From: Ruminococcus sp. AF41-9
GTDB taxonomy: Bacteria; Bacillota; Clostridia; Lachnospirales; Lachnospiraceae
Length of the DNA: 64,000 nucleotides
Assembly (NCBI RefSeq): GCF_003477525.1
Contig: NZ_QUDO01000016.1
Location: 1-64,000 of the forward strand
Direction of reading: 5' to 3'
Part shown: positions 1-8,380 of the stretch, one piece after another
How the letters are laid out: every line of letters starts with the position of its first letter
How positions within the stretch are numbered: the first letter of the stretch is position 1
Position numbers and translations under genes: made by a program
Notes under the pieces: generated by a model
Database searches by the model: none
Seen by the model: the letters and a program-made list of their open reading frames with translations, nothing else
Told to the model about the DNA's origin: nothing

Positions 1-110
1 AGTCCTGCGTCAGATATCTTTGCCGTGCGTCAGCACGCCTGCAGATACCTTCCTTGTCCTTCGCACTCTGCTGAACTGTCTTGATTGCATTATTTTCTGG
101 AATTGCTATA
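1..110 (+). repeat. Repeat A, right part of a copy cut by the window start
   Basis: This is the right two thirds of a roughly 160-bp near-palindromic element that recurs at 1289, 8247 and 9733. It contains the core hairpin around GTGCGTCAGCAC flanked by AGATATCT-like arms, and ends in the terminal repeat TTGCTATA at 103-110. The left end lies outside the window. Confidence 0.8.
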
Positions 111-221
111 GTTTACTGTTAGTTTACCAGACCTGGCGGCTGCTTTTGTAGTTTATTATTATAACAGTCGAAGTAGAGACCTGCAACTGAAAATTGCCTG
201 TGAAGTTTTCAGAATAATATA

Positions 222-249
222 TTGACATTTATAAGGAAAGTTTTATAAT
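222..249 (+). promoter_or_regulatory. Sigma-A type promoter of the secreted SH3 protein
   Basis: TTGACA at 222-227 and TATAAT at 244-249 are both perfect consensus hexamers with a 16-bp spacer. The predicted start near 256 leaves a leader of about 55 nt before the ATG at 310. Confidence 0.8.
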
Positions 250-309
250 GAAGCCAGTCATCGATGGCGTTACATTACATGAAAAAATAAAATTTAAGGA
301 GCAGAAGAA

Positions 310-1158
310 ATGAAAAAAGAGAACATGAAAAAATTTCTTACAATATGTATGTTTCTTATGGGACTGGTGATTTTTTCTGTATTGCCGGTACAGGCTGCTG
401 CGCCGAAGATGTACACGCTTCAGCCGGGAAAAACCTATGATCAATATGATATTACCGGAGATGGAGAAAAAGACAAACTGAAAATTGTTCAGGTAGAAGG
501 AGCATACGACGGCTATTGGGCGGAGCTGAATCTTTATGTTAACAGCAAAAAAGCCGGCACTATTAAAGGAAGTTTTAATGAAATGTCTGCAAGAATCATT
601 ACACTTTCCAATGGAAAATCTTTCCTTTGTGTAAGAGGTGGCACTGACAATGATATCAGCATTTTCAATGGATTGTATCAGTATCGTAACGGAAAAATCG
701 TACAGGTTGTAAATTTCCTGAATACGATCTATGGACGTCCGGTAAACGATGCTGCGATATATTTAAATGGAAATTCCGTCACTGTAAGAACTGAAGAAAT
801 GTCTTATTCCCTTGGGTACTGCACAACAGCATATACCTATAAATATCAGAATGGTTCTTTGGTGCGTACATCTAATTATGGAAAATATACCAGACTGAAT
901 GCAGCAGATAAGACAACCGGACTTTTCACAGCAGCCAAAAATATTCAGGCATACAAAGGACCGGGTTCTGCTGAAAAGGCATTTGCAATCCGAAAAAATT
1001 CAACAGTGAAAATCTTAAACTGCTGGACTTCAGGAAATAAGATGTATATCCGCGTAAAATGCGGCTCCAAAACAGGATGGATAAAAGCTGTAACATTCAA
1101 GCAGTCAGCAGGACATGCAGGTTCTCCACAGTTTTCTAATGTAATGTATACAGGTTGA
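310..1158 (+). CDS. Secreted protein with C-terminal SH3-like domain
   Basis: This 282-residue protein starts with a Sec signal peptide (hydrophobic stretch about residues 9-28, cleavage near VQAAA), so it should be exported and not lipid-anchored. The middle part (about 40-190) has no family I recognise; it contains a DxTGDGEKDKL stretch that resembles a calcium-binding or FG-GAP-like start. Residues about 205-265 look like a bacterial SH3 domain (AYKGPGSAEKAF, then GWIKAV), a fold often used to bind peptidoglycan. An AAGGAG site at 296-301 supports the ATG at 310; a second Met at 325 is possible. It has its own promoter and terminator. Exact role unknown. Confidence 0.75.
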   Translation: MKKENMKKFLTICMFLMGLVIFSVLPVQAAAPKMYTLQPGKTYDQYDITGDGEKDKLKIVQVEGAYDGYWAELNLYVNSKKAGTIKGSFNEMSARIITLSNGKSFLCVRGGTDNDISIFNGLYQYRNGKIVQVVNFLNTIYGRPVNDAAIYLNGNSVTVRTEEMSYSLGYCTTAYTYKYQNGSLVRTSNYGKYTRLNAADKTTGLFTAAKNIQAYKGPGSAEKAFAIRKNSTVKILNCWTSGNKMYIRVKCGSKTGWIKAVTFKQSAGHAGSPQFSNVMYTG

Positions 1159-1206
1159 TAAATCTGGAACATCTGGAATGCAGAGAACAAAATAAGAAAA
1201 TAACAG

Positions 1207-1230
1207 TGGGACGGTTTATCCGTCCCATTT
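1207..1230 (+). terminator. Rho-independent terminator
   Basis: An 8-bp perfect stem (TGGGACGG with CCGTCCCA) and a 5-nt loop are followed by a short T run. It lies 50 bp after the SH3 protein gene. Confidence 0.7.
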
Positions 1231-1288
1231 CGTATAAAAAATGACTTAAAACAAGAAAAAATAAGTTATAATCGTCTTAAAAAGATAC

Positions 1289-1402
1289 TATAGCGGTCCT
1301 CTAAAATAACGCATCTTAATCCAGTCCATCAGAGGGTGAAATCCTGCGTCAGATATCTTTGCCGTGCGTCAGCACGCCTGCAGATATCTTCCTTGTCTTT
1401 CA
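1289..1402 (+). repeat. Repeat A, copy lacking its right end
   Basis: The copy starts with the terminal repeat TATAGCGGTCC and runs through the core hairpin to CTTGTCTTTCA. It is almost identical to 8247-8361 and then loses similarity, so the right third is missing. It lies between two convergent genes. Confidence 0.85.
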
Positions 1403-1433
1403 TAAGAAATTTCCTATAGATAAATATAAATAG

Positions 1434-2156
1434 TTATGCTTCCAGTCTTACATGAAATTCGTAGTTAAAAGGAGAGAGTGCCGGATTTGATGGTTCTTTA
1501 AAATATGCAGCTTTTTTTGTGGGATGGTAATACACATAAATGTACATCAGATCTTTTGTGGATATTTTTGAACCATTTCTGATTTTTTTGTCTTCGTAAT
1601 TTTCTTCTCCATGCCAATAGTATGCAGTGATCTTATCAATTTTGTATCCGGAAGCTGGTGTAACCTGAATTTTTGCGGTCTTACCTGCTATTTTGGTTTT
1701 AGTTCCCCAGTATCCTGCGAAAGTGGAGGCATAATCTTTGTTTCCGATTTTGAAGCTTTTGAAGACCTGATCAAATTTCTTAAAGGTAATTCTGGAAGAA
1801 AGTTTATAGGTTTTTCCATTCTGTTTTACTTTAAAATTAATGGTTGTTTTTTCACCATCTTTTATATTATGATTTGATTTCTGACCTATCCAGATGGCAT
1901 TTGAAGCCAGACCGCTCTTTTTAGCCTGAAAATTCTTATTCGATGATGTAATTCCAGTCACAGCAGCAGACGATGACAGATTTCCGATATACAGACTCTC
2001 CATCACAACCTTTGTCCTACCTTCGTTAATCTGATAGTGCAGAGTTGCTGCTTTCTGACATACCGGCTTTGCGGCCGCTTCTGCTACAGTAGGCATTGCT
2101 GCTGCAAGAAACATAATTATAAGAAAACCGTATAACAATGTACGTATTTTTTTCAT
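1434..2156 (-). CDS. Secreted protein of unknown function
   Basis: The predicted product is about 240 residues with a clear Sec signal peptide (KKIRTLLYGFLIIMFLAAA, cleavage near AEAAA). The start at 2156 is chosen because AGGAGGAC lies just upstream of it (2162-2168) and because it places the signal peptide at the N terminus; the frame is open about 21 codons further but without a signal there. The mature part has beta-rich, Lys/Tyr-rich sequence with GYKIDKITAYY resembling immunoglobulin-like or internalin-type repeats. It lies 80 bp downstream of another secreted-protein gene on the same strand, so the two may be co-transcribed. No function is assigned. Confidence 0.7.
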   Translation of the reverse strand: MKKIRTLLYGFLIIMFLAAAMPTVAEAAAKPVCQKAATLHYQINEGRTKVVMESLYIGNLSSSAAVTGITSSNKNFQAKKSGLASNAIWIGQKSNHNIKDGEKTTINFKVKQNGKTYKLSSRITFKKFDQVFKSFKIGNKDYASTFAGYWGTKTKIAGKTAKIQVTPASGYKIDKITAYYWHGEENYEDKKIRNGSKISTKDLMYIYVYYHPTKKAAYFKEPSNPALSPFNYEFHVRLEA

Positions 2157-2236
2157 TTTTGTCCTCCTCATATAATTAAATGTTTTTCGTTGAAAATGCA
2201 AGGTTTTTAAGTCTTTCATATCTCCCGGTACATATA

Positions 2237-2899
2237 CTATTTGAATACAATTTCTATAAATTCAGATGTCTGACGCTTCTCATTGAAAAATTCTGCTTTC
2301 AAAATATAGTTGCCTTTTCCTCCAAAAGCCTTAAATTTCTTAATTTCTTCAATGTTAAGCTGATTTCCGGATTTGTCAAATGCAACTAGAGAACGAAGAG
2401 CCCATCCTTTTTTTGCAGTTATTTTCAGTGTATTATTCTGCCTGGAGTATTTGCTATAGCTTAAATAAAGGCGGTCTGTTTTGTTTAATTTATTTCCGGA
2501 TATATTTGTATTTCTGATTTTAACGGAAGAAACTGGATTCTGATATTTTAATATGGTAAATGGATACTTGGTTGTTTCTGCTTTAGAGCCAGAAAGTTTA
2601 TCTTTTGCTACAACAGTAATTGTTGTATTTCCAGCCTTAGCAGGATAAAAATAATACCAGGTGTAACCATCGGAACGTTTGGTAGATTTTACAGTACCAA
2701 GTTTCCTGGACTGTGTGATTTTTACACTTGTTTTATTCAGGTTGTAAGAACCGAGAATATAACCTTTCTGTACATTAACCTGTGAATAAACCGAGCGTTT
2801 TTGTGCAGTACTTGTAGTTTGGGCTGACGCTGGAACGGACGCCAGCAACATTACCAGAACAACAAGAATGGCAGTGAGCTTCTTAAAATACTTTTTCAT
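2237..2899 (-). CDS. Secreted protein of unknown function
   Basis: The product has 220 residues. A Sec signal peptide (KKLTAILVVLVMLLASVPASA) is followed by a basic, beta-rich mature region with motifs such as GNTTITVVAKDKLSG, which suggests an Ig-like or cadherin-like fold. AGGAGG lies at a normal distance before the ATG at 2899. It is the upstream member of a two-gene minus-strand group. There is no lipobox and no LPxTG anchor, so it is probably released or held by wall binding. Function unknown. Confidence 0.7.
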   Translation of the reverse strand: MKKYFKKLTAILVVLVMLLASVPASAQTTSTAQKRSVYSQVNVQKGYILGSYNLNKTSVKITQSRKLGTVKSTKRSDGYTWYYFYPAKAGNTTITVVAKDKLSGSKAETTKYPFTILKYQNPVSSVKIRNTNISGNKLNKTDRLYLSYSKYSRQNNTLKITAKKGWALRSLVAFDKSGNQLNIEEIKKFKAFGGKGNYILKAEFFNEKRQTSEFIEIVFK

Positions 2900-3004
2900 T
2901 GTTAAAAATCCTCCTTTGTATTGATGTAAAAATTATACATCTGTTCGAAAAAAAAAAACAGACCTTGTTTGTATTGTTCAGATATTTTCCATTTCTGTCT
3001 TTAT

Positions 3005-3220
3005 ATGATACAGAATCAGGAAGATGCCTACGATATTACGTAGGAAACTTTTCTAAAGTTTATTAAAGAACTTTTCCAGAGAGCAGAAGCACAATCCGGT
3101 CCGGATCAAAAGCAGTTATTAAAAGCGTGTCAGTATCTTCAGAAAGAAATGCTCAAAGCAGAAGATAAAAAATATAAAATTTTATGTAACGTTTCTCTTT
3201 TCCATGACTTAGTTATATAG
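3005..3220 (+). pseudogene. Sigma-70-like remnant with internal TAG
   Basis: Read from 3005, the frame gives NQEDAYDIT, then a TAG stop (3041-3043), then ETFLKFIKELF and about 50 further open codons. EDAxDITQETFLK is the conserved helix of sigma-70 region 2, so the TAG sits where a CAG (Gln) codon is expected. Most of the gene is missing on both sides. It directly precedes an intact ECF sigma gene. Similarity is short, so moderate confidence only. Confidence 0.4.
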
Positions 3221-3293
3221 AAAGACATCAAACAGAGTAGAATAAAAAATAACAAATCAGACAGGAGAAAACTATCATGCGAGGAAGCAGAAT

Positions 3294-3803
3294 TTGGAAA
3301 AAACAGAAATTGAAATAATTTACCGGAAGTATTTCCGTGATGTCTTTCTCTATATCCGCGCACTTTCCGAAAACGAGAGTCTGGCAGAGGAAATCACTCA
3401 GGAAACATTCCTGAAAGCAATGAATAACATTGAGAAATTTGACGGCCGAAAGGATATCCGCGCATGGTTATTTGTAATCGCGAAGAACACATACTTCCGT
3501 TACTGCAGACGAAACAAAATCTATGTGGGCGAAGAATTTTCGGAGACAATACAGGATTCCATGCAGGATGCATCCCCTGCGGTATTAGATCAGATTGTGC
3601 AGGATGAGACAATTCAGAACCTTAAACGCCATGCAGAACTGATACCGGAACCATACAGGGAAGTATTTCATCTGCGGATATACGGCGAGCTCTCCTTTGA
3701 GCAAATTGGAAAATGTTATCAGAAAAGTGCCGGATGGGCGAGGGTAACTTACCACCGTGCGCGACAGATGATAAGAGCACAGATAAGTCAGGAGGAAAAA
3801 TGA
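3294..3803 (+). CDS. ECF-type RNA polymerase sigma factor
   Basis: This 169-residue sigma-70 family protein directs RNA polymerase to specific promoters. Region 2 spans about residues 5-70 (SLAEEITQETFLKAMNNI, then DIRAWLFVIAKNTYFRYCR) and region 4 about 110-165 (PEPYREVFHLRIYGELSFEQIG, then RVTYHRARQMI). The start is a TTG at 3294 after GAGG; no in-frame ATG exists near it. An ATG at 3277 with a better AGGAG opens a different frame of only 13 codons that overlaps this start. The stop is separated by one base from the anti-sigma start, so translation is coupled and the next product is its likely partner. Confidence 0.85.
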   Translation: MEKTEIEIIYRKYFRDVFLYIRALSENESLAEEITQETFLKAMNNIEKFDGRKDIRAWLFVIAKNTYFRYCRRNKIYVGEEFSETIQDSMQDASPAVLDQIVQDETIQNLKRHAELIPEPYREVFHLRIYGELSFEQIGKCYQKSAGWARVTYHRARQMIRAQISQEEK

Positions 3804-3804
3804 T

Positions 3805-4458
3805 ATGGGAAAAATAAATTGTAATGTGATCCAGGATATTCTCCCATTGTATATTGATGATACAGTGAGCGATGACACAAAAGAACTGGTAGAAGAACAT
3901 CTGCAAAACTGCGAAATCTGCCAACGAGTATATCATGAGACAAAGGCAGATCTTGAAAATGACATGAAGCTCTCTGCACAGACAAAAGAAAGCAGAAATG
4001 GAGCAAATGATCTGAAGAATTTCAGCAAATTTTTAAAGAAAAGAAAGATAAAAACAATTCTGGTTTCAATTGCAGCAACCGTAATTTGCTTTGTGGCAGT
4101 ATTTACTTTTATGAACAAACATGTTACATATATCAGCTGCAAAGATGCCGGAATCACTATTGTTGAGGATAATGAAGATGAAGTAACATATAAAACGAAT
4201 ATAAGAGGAAATTACCACTGGAATACATCTTTAGACAGAGAAACAGGCGTAGAAACTATCCATTTTGAACAGAGTTTATGGGAGAAATATGTAGATAGTA
4301 TTTTTTATCCATTTGATCATATTCACAGCAGTCTGAAGAAAGATGAGATAAAGGAAATGTATGTAGATAAAGATGGAACTACAACCACAATCTGGGAAGC
4401 TCCGGAGGAAGAACAGAAAGCTTATTTATCTGAGGAGCATACAGAGCCGGTGGGCTAA
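3805..4458 (+). CDS. Zinc-finger membrane anti-sigma factor
   Basis: The product has 217 residues. The N-terminal zf-HC2 type domain has the HxxxCxxC motif (HLQNCEIC, residues about 33-40) that binds zinc and sequesters ECF sigma factors. A single transmembrane segment lies at about 78-97 (TILVSIAATVICFVAVFTF), with an extracytoplasmic domain of roughly 115 residues as sensor. It begins one base after the sigma stop, the usual sigma/anti-sigma coupling. The stimulus is not evident from the sequence. Confidence 0.85.
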   Translation: MGKINCNVIQDILPLYIDDTVSDDTKELVEEHLQNCEICQRVYHETKADLENDMKLSAQTKESRNGANDLKNFSKFLKKRKIKTILVSIAATVICFVAVFTFMNKHVTYISCKDAGITIVEDNEDEVTYKTNIRGNYHWNTSLDRETGVETIHFEQSLWEKYVDSIFYPFDHIHSSLKKDEIKEMYVDKDGTTTTIWEAPEEEQKAYLSEEHTEPVG

Positions 4459-4494
4459 AATATGGGAACAAAATTCAGGTTATAAAGATTTATT

Positions 4495-4527
4495 AAGAGG
4501 TTGTCAGAAAGAGACGGCCTCTTTTTG
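4495..4527 (+). terminator. Terminator of the sigma/anti-sigma operon
   Basis: AAGAGG at 4495-4500 pairs with CCTCTT at 4518-4523, with an inner GTC/GAC pairing, and is followed by a T run. Confidence 0.75.
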
Positions 4528-4603
4528 TAATTGCCGATGGACATTCTCTTTCCATATGTTAAAATAGAACAAGACTAAGGAAAGAAAGACAGGAAAACTA
4601 ACT

Positions 4604-5458
4604 ATGAAAAAACAATTAAATTACGCAGATATCCTAAAGGAAACCGTAATCCTTACCGGAGCAGTAGCGATCATTGCGGCAGCAGTTTATTTCTTTCTGG
4701 TGCCGAGCCACACCTCAGTAAGCAGTATCTCAGGTCTTGGTATTGTGTTATCAAACTTTGTGCCATTGTCATTGTCAGTAATTACCATGATCCTGAATGT
4801 CGTGCTTCTGATCATTGGCTTCTTCACCTGTGGACGTGAATTTGGCGTAAAAACGGTTTACACAAGTATTGTTCTGCCACTGTTTATCGGTCTTTTTGAA
4901 AAAATATTTCCGGATTTTGGTTCCATGACCAACAGTCAGGAACTGGATGTGCTCTGCTACATTCTGGTAGTCAGCGTAGGTCTGAGTATTCTTTTTAACA
5001 GAAATGCATCTTCCGGCGGACTGGACATCGTGGCAAAGATTATGAACAAATATCTGCATATGGAACTGGGAAAAGCAATGTCCCTTTCCGGCATGTGTGT
5101 GGCACTTTCCGCAGCACTGGTATATGACAAGAAAACAGTCGTACTGAGTATTCTGGGAACTTATTTTAATGGCATGGTTCTTGACCATTTCATCTTCGAC
5201 CATAACATTAAACGGCGTGTCTGCATCATTACGAAAAAGGAGGAAGAACTCCGCAAATTTATCATCGAAGATCTGCACAGCGGTGCAACGATTTACGAAT
5301 CTATCGGTGCCTACAATATGCAGAAACGTAACGAAATCATTACCATCGTAGATAAGACAGAATATCAGAAATTAATGAATTACATCAATCATGAAGACCC
5401 GAAAGCATTTGTGACTATCTATAATGTATCAGATATGCGTTACCAGCCGAAAAAGTAA
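4604..5458 (+). CDS. YitT family membrane protein (DUF161/DUF2179)
   Basis: This 284-residue protein has five to six transmembrane segments over residues about 12-195 (DUF161), followed by a cytoplasmic DUF2179 domain at about 205-280 (GATIYESIGAYNMQKRNEIITIV). The family is widespread in Firmicutes; its transport or signalling role is not established. The length is normal. It stands alone between two terminators, so it is probably a single-gene unit. The ribosome site (GGAAAAC) is weak. Confidence 0.85.
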   Translation: MKKQLNYADILKETVILTGAVAIIAAAVYFFLVPSHTSVSSISGLGIVLSNFVPLSLSVITMILNVVLLIIGFFTCGREFGVKTVYTSIVLPLFIGLFEKIFPDFGSMTNSQELDVLCYILVVSVGLSILFNRNASSGGLDIVAKIMNKYLHMELGKAMSLSGMCVALSAALVYDKKTVVLSILGTYFNGMVLDHFIFDHNIKRRVCIITKKEEELRKFIIEDLHSGATIYESIGAYNMQKRNEIITIVDKTEYQKLMNYINHEDPKAFVTIYNVSDMRYQPKK

Positions 5459-5464
5459 AGATGA

Positions 5465-5507
5465 AATCTCCCGTTTCTTTTGGCAGAAGCAGACGGGGGA
5501 TTTTTTT
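5465..5507 (+). terminator. Rho-independent terminator
   Basis: A stem formed by ATCTCCCGT and ACGGGGGAT is followed by seven T. It ends the yitT-like gene. Confidence 0.8.
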
Positions 5508-5647
5508 CTTAATGAAAATATTTTCCTGCTATAGCATAGAAGTGGTTAATATGATAGAATAGACGATAACGCAGTGAAACAAAAAGAAAGCGAAAGTTAC
5601 TGAGTACAGAGTAAATAGTAACAGGAAAAAATAAAAAGGAGAAAAAG

Positions 5648-6988
5648 ATGAGAAAAGAAAGAGGAATTGCCCTGCTGCCAATCGGTGTATTTCTTGTATT
5701 ATACCTTGGCCTGGGCATTTTATTTGAATATGTGATGAAAATACCGATGGGATTTTATAATGTTCCTATTGTAGTCGCATTTCTGGCCGCAATTCTGGTT
5801 GCCTGTCTTCAGAACAGAGAATTGAATTTTGATAAGAAACTGGAAATTATGGCACAGGGAGTCGGAGATAAGAACATCATTACCATGCTTTTGATCTTTC
5901 TGACAGCAGGTTCTTTTGTCGGCGTTGTGGGAAGAAGCAGTGCGGAAAGTGTAGCATACTGTATGCTGAGTCTGATTCCTGCCAGATTTTCCGTGGCGGT
6001 TTTATTTGTGGTTGCCTGTTTCGTGTCCGTGGCAATGGGAACATCTGTGGGAACCATTACGCTTCTGGTTCCTATTGCATCAGCCGTCTCCACAGCTTCC
6101 GGATTCAATCTTGCATTCTGTGTGGCATCTGTGATGGGAGGTGCCATGTTCGGAGATAACCTTTCCTTCATTTCCGATACAACGATCGCAGCCTGCAACG
6201 GTCAGGGATGTGAAATGAAAGATAAGTTCCGGGAAAATTTCTGGATCGCTTTTCCGGCGGCAGCAGCAACACTGATCTTAATTCTGATCCTGTCATTTCA
6301 GACAGAGATTCAGGGACATATCAGCCAGTCCTATCATCTGCTTCAGATTCTTCCATATGTACTGGTGCTGATCGGAGGAATCATTGGGATTAATGTGTTT
6401 ATAGTACTGCTCACAGGAATCGTGTCCGGTGCAGTGATCATGCTGATCGGCGGACATACCACATCGGTAGATCTTCTGATAAACATGGGATCCGGTGTGT
6501 CAGGAATGTTTGAAACCTGTATGGTGGCAATTCTGGTAGCAGCCATGTGTGCACTGATCCGTGAGTACGGAGGTTTCGATGCACTCTTAAGCTGGATTCA
6601 CAAAATTTTCCGTGGAAACAAGGGCGGCCAGCTTGGAATGGGACTGCTGGTAGGGACGATGGATATTGCTACTGCAAACAATACAGTAGCAATTGTCATG
6701 GCAAATCCAATTGCAAAAGAGATGGCACAGGAGTATGGGATCACACCAAGAAAAGCGGCATCACTTCTGGATACTTTTTCCTGTATTTTCCAGGGGCTCA
6801 TTCCATATGGTGCACAGATGCTGGTGGCGATTTCCGCAGTGAATGAACTGGGTGGTGAAATCTCCGCATTCCAGATCATGCCGAAACTGTTTTACCCGAT
6901 GTTCCTTTTGCTCAGTTCACTGATAATGATCATGAAAAGCGGAAAAACTTCTGAAGAGCAATGCGGTCAGAGTGAAACTGAGTTTTAG
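5648..6988 (+). CDS. NhaC family Na+/H+ antiporter-like transporter
   Basis: This 446-residue polytopic membrane protein has about eleven transmembrane helices. The segment GGAMFGDNLSFISDTTIAA (about residues 160-178) is the signature of the NhaC/ArsB-type antiporter family (Na_H_antiporter). A related segment, TMDIATANNTVAIVMANP, lies near 335-352 in the second repeat. Such proteins exchange cytoplasmic Na+ or small organic anions for protons or other ions; the substrate cannot be read from the sequence. AAGGAG at 5637-5642 supports the ATG. It is not in an operon. Confidence 0.85.
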   Translation: MRKERGIALLPIGVFLVLYLGLGILFEYVMKIPMGFYNVPIVVAFLAAILVACLQNRELNFDKKLEIMAQGVGDKNIITMLLIFLTAGSFVGVVGRSSAESVAYCMLSLIPARFSVAVLFVVACFVSVAMGTSVGTITLLVPIASAVSTASGFNLAFCVASVMGGAMFGDNLSFISDTTIAACNGQGCEMKDKFRENFWIAFPAAAATLILILILSFQTEIQGHISQSYHLLQILPYVLVLIGGIIGINVFIVLLTGIVSGAVIMLIGGHTTSVDLLINMGSGVSGMFETCMVAILVAAMCALIREYGGFDALLSWIHKIFRGNKGGQLGMGLLVGTMDIATANNTVAIVMANPIAKEMAQEYGITPRKAASLLDTFSCIFQGLIPYGAQMLVAISAVNELGGEISAFQIMPKLFYPMFLLLSSLIMIMKSGKTSEEQCGQSETEF

Positions 6989-7062
6989 CCTGAATATATA
7001 GAAAAACACTAAGGTTACACCCACTGGAAGCTGTAAATTTATTATTTTTTTTCAAAAAATAC

Positions 7063-7093
7063 TTGACTTTCCACCTTATGGAAGCCGTATAAA
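7063..7093 (+). promoter_or_regulatory. MerR-type promoter with 19-bp spacer and dyad
   Basis: TTGACT at 7063-7068 and TATAAA at 7088-7093 are separated by 19 bp, not the usual 17. The spacer carries an inverted repeat (CTTTCCA and TGGAAG). An overlong spacer with a centred dyad is the hallmark of promoters that MerR-family activators untwist. It lies 60 bp upstream of the merR gene at 7155, so autoregulation of merR-ybjQ is expected. Confidence 0.75.
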
Positions 7094-7154
7094 GTAAGCA
7101 CAGACAGGACAGCAAATTTCTAGGTGCACTGTCAGAAAGCAAAGAGGTATCAAT

Positions 7155-7796
7155 ATGAAGATCAAACAGGTGGAGGAGTTAGTAGGCATCACCAAAAAGA
7201 ATATCCGTTTCTATGAAGACCAGAGGCTCCTGAATGTAGAGCGCGCGGAGAACGGATACCGGGAATATCATCGGGAAGATATTGTCCGACTTCAGGAAAT
7301 CAAATTATTCCGGAAGATGGATATTTCCATTGAAGAAATGCGAGCTCTCTTCGAGAAAAAGAAAAGCCTGCAGATCTGCCTGGAACAGCATCTCAAAGAA
7401 CTGGAACACCGCAGGGAAGGTCTGGCGAAGATGCAGGAGATGTGCGAGCGCCTGATCGCAGAGCACCAGTCTCTGGATACCTTAAATGCCGAGAACTGTC
7501 TGGAAGAAATCGAGCAGATGGAGAAAGAGGGTGCAAGGTTTATGGATGTAAAGAAAACAGATATCCGTAAGAAACGAAAAACAGGGGCAATTGCCGGAGC
7601 TGTGATCATGACAGTGCTTATGGCGATTTCAGTAGTATTCGTGTTATGGGTAAATACAGAAGATCCCATGCCGGCCGCACTGCTGGCGATTCTCATCGCG
7701 ATTCCGGTAGTGATCACCGGAGGAACTCTGGCGGCACTTGCAGGAAGAATGAAAGAGATCGAAGGAGGAGAAGAGGATGAAGCTTCTAAGTATTGA
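7155..7796 (+). CDS. MerR family regulator with membrane anchor
   Basis: The product has 213 residues. The N-terminal MerR winged helix-turn-helix spans about residues 1-70 (IKQVEELVGITKKNIRFYEDQRLL), with a dimerisation coiled coil at about 75-125. Unlike classical MerR proteins it continues into two hydrophobic segments (about 140-162 and 170-193), so the DNA-binding domain should be tethered to the membrane. No metal-binding cysteine pair is visible. The gene overlaps the next gene by 20 bp, so the two form one translational unit. The promoter at 7063-7093 has the geometry this family uses. Confidence 0.85.
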   Translation: MKIKQVEELVGITKKNIRFYEDQRLLNVERAENGYREYHREDIVRLQEIKLFRKMDISIEEMRALFEKKKSLQICLEQHLKELEHRREGLAKMQEMCERLIAEHQSLDTLNAENCLEEIEQMEKEGARFMDVKKTDIRKKRKTGAIAGAVIMTVLMAISVVFVLWVNTEDPMPAALLAILIAIPVVITGGTLAALAGRMKEIEGGEEDEASKY

Positions 7797-8094
7797 ATAT
7801 ATTCCGGGTGTGGAATTTGAGGCACTTGGCATCGTAAAAGGAACTGTTGTACAGACCAAAAACGTAGGAAAAGATTTTATGGCAGGTATGAAAACTCTGG
7901 TTGGCGGTGAGATTACAGGTTACACAGAAATGCTCAACGAGGCCAGACAGATCGCTACAAAACGTATGGTGGATGAAGCGAAAGCGATGGATGCAGATGC
8001 GATTATTGGCGTGAAATATGGTTCCTCCCAGGTAATGTCCGGGGCAGCAGAAGTCATTGCTTACGGGACTGCTGTGAAGTATAAACAGGATTAA
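7777..8094 (+). CDS. YbjQ/UPF0145 family protein, copy 1
   Basis: The product has 105 residues and belongs to the YbjQ family (heavy-metal-binding domain type, a small pentameric fold). The motifs are VKGTVVQTKNVGKDFMAG and DADAIIGVKYGSSQ near residues 20-37 and 70-85. The function of the family is unknown; the metal-binding label comes from structural similarity only. GGAGGAG at 7763-7769, inside the end of merR, drives the start at 7777. A nearly identical copy lies at 20683-21000. Confidence 0.9.
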   Translation: MKLLSIEYIPGVEFEALGIVKGTVVQTKNVGKDFMAGMKTLVGGEITGYTEMLNEARQIATKRMVDEAKAMDADAIIGVKYGSSQVMSGAAEVIAYGTAVKYKQD

Positions 8095-8192
8095 AGAACA
8101 ATTGATGTCGTAAATAAAGACTTATTTCTGAAATACAATTGGAAATAAAATTTTGTTTCAAAAGTAAAAATGGATAAATAATGATAAACCTG

Positions 8193-8228
8193 GCGCAGGC
8201 GGAAAGTGATAATCCGCTTGCGCTATTT
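8193..8228 (+). terminator. Terminator of merR-ybjQ
   Basis: An 11-bp stem with one mismatch (GCGCAGGCGGA with TCCGCTTGCGC) is followed by a short T-rich stretch. Confidence 0.65.
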
Positions 8229-8246
8229 TGCTTTACAGGGTATAGT

Positions 8247-8380
8247 TATAGCGATCCTCTAAAATAACGCATCTTAATCCAGTCCATCAGAGGGTGAAAT
8301 CCTGCGTCAGATATCTTTGCCGTGCGTCAGCACGCCTGCAGATATCTTCCTTGTCTTTCACCCTCTGCTGAACTGTCTTA
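8247..8380 (+). repeat. Repeat A, copy abutting Repeat B
   Basis: The copy starts with TATAGCGATCC, includes the core hairpin, and runs to the segment CTCTGCTGAACTGTCTTA. There it is replaced without a gap by Repeat B at 8381, so its right terminal repeat is absent. One element seems to have inserted into or recombined with the other. Confidence 0.85.
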
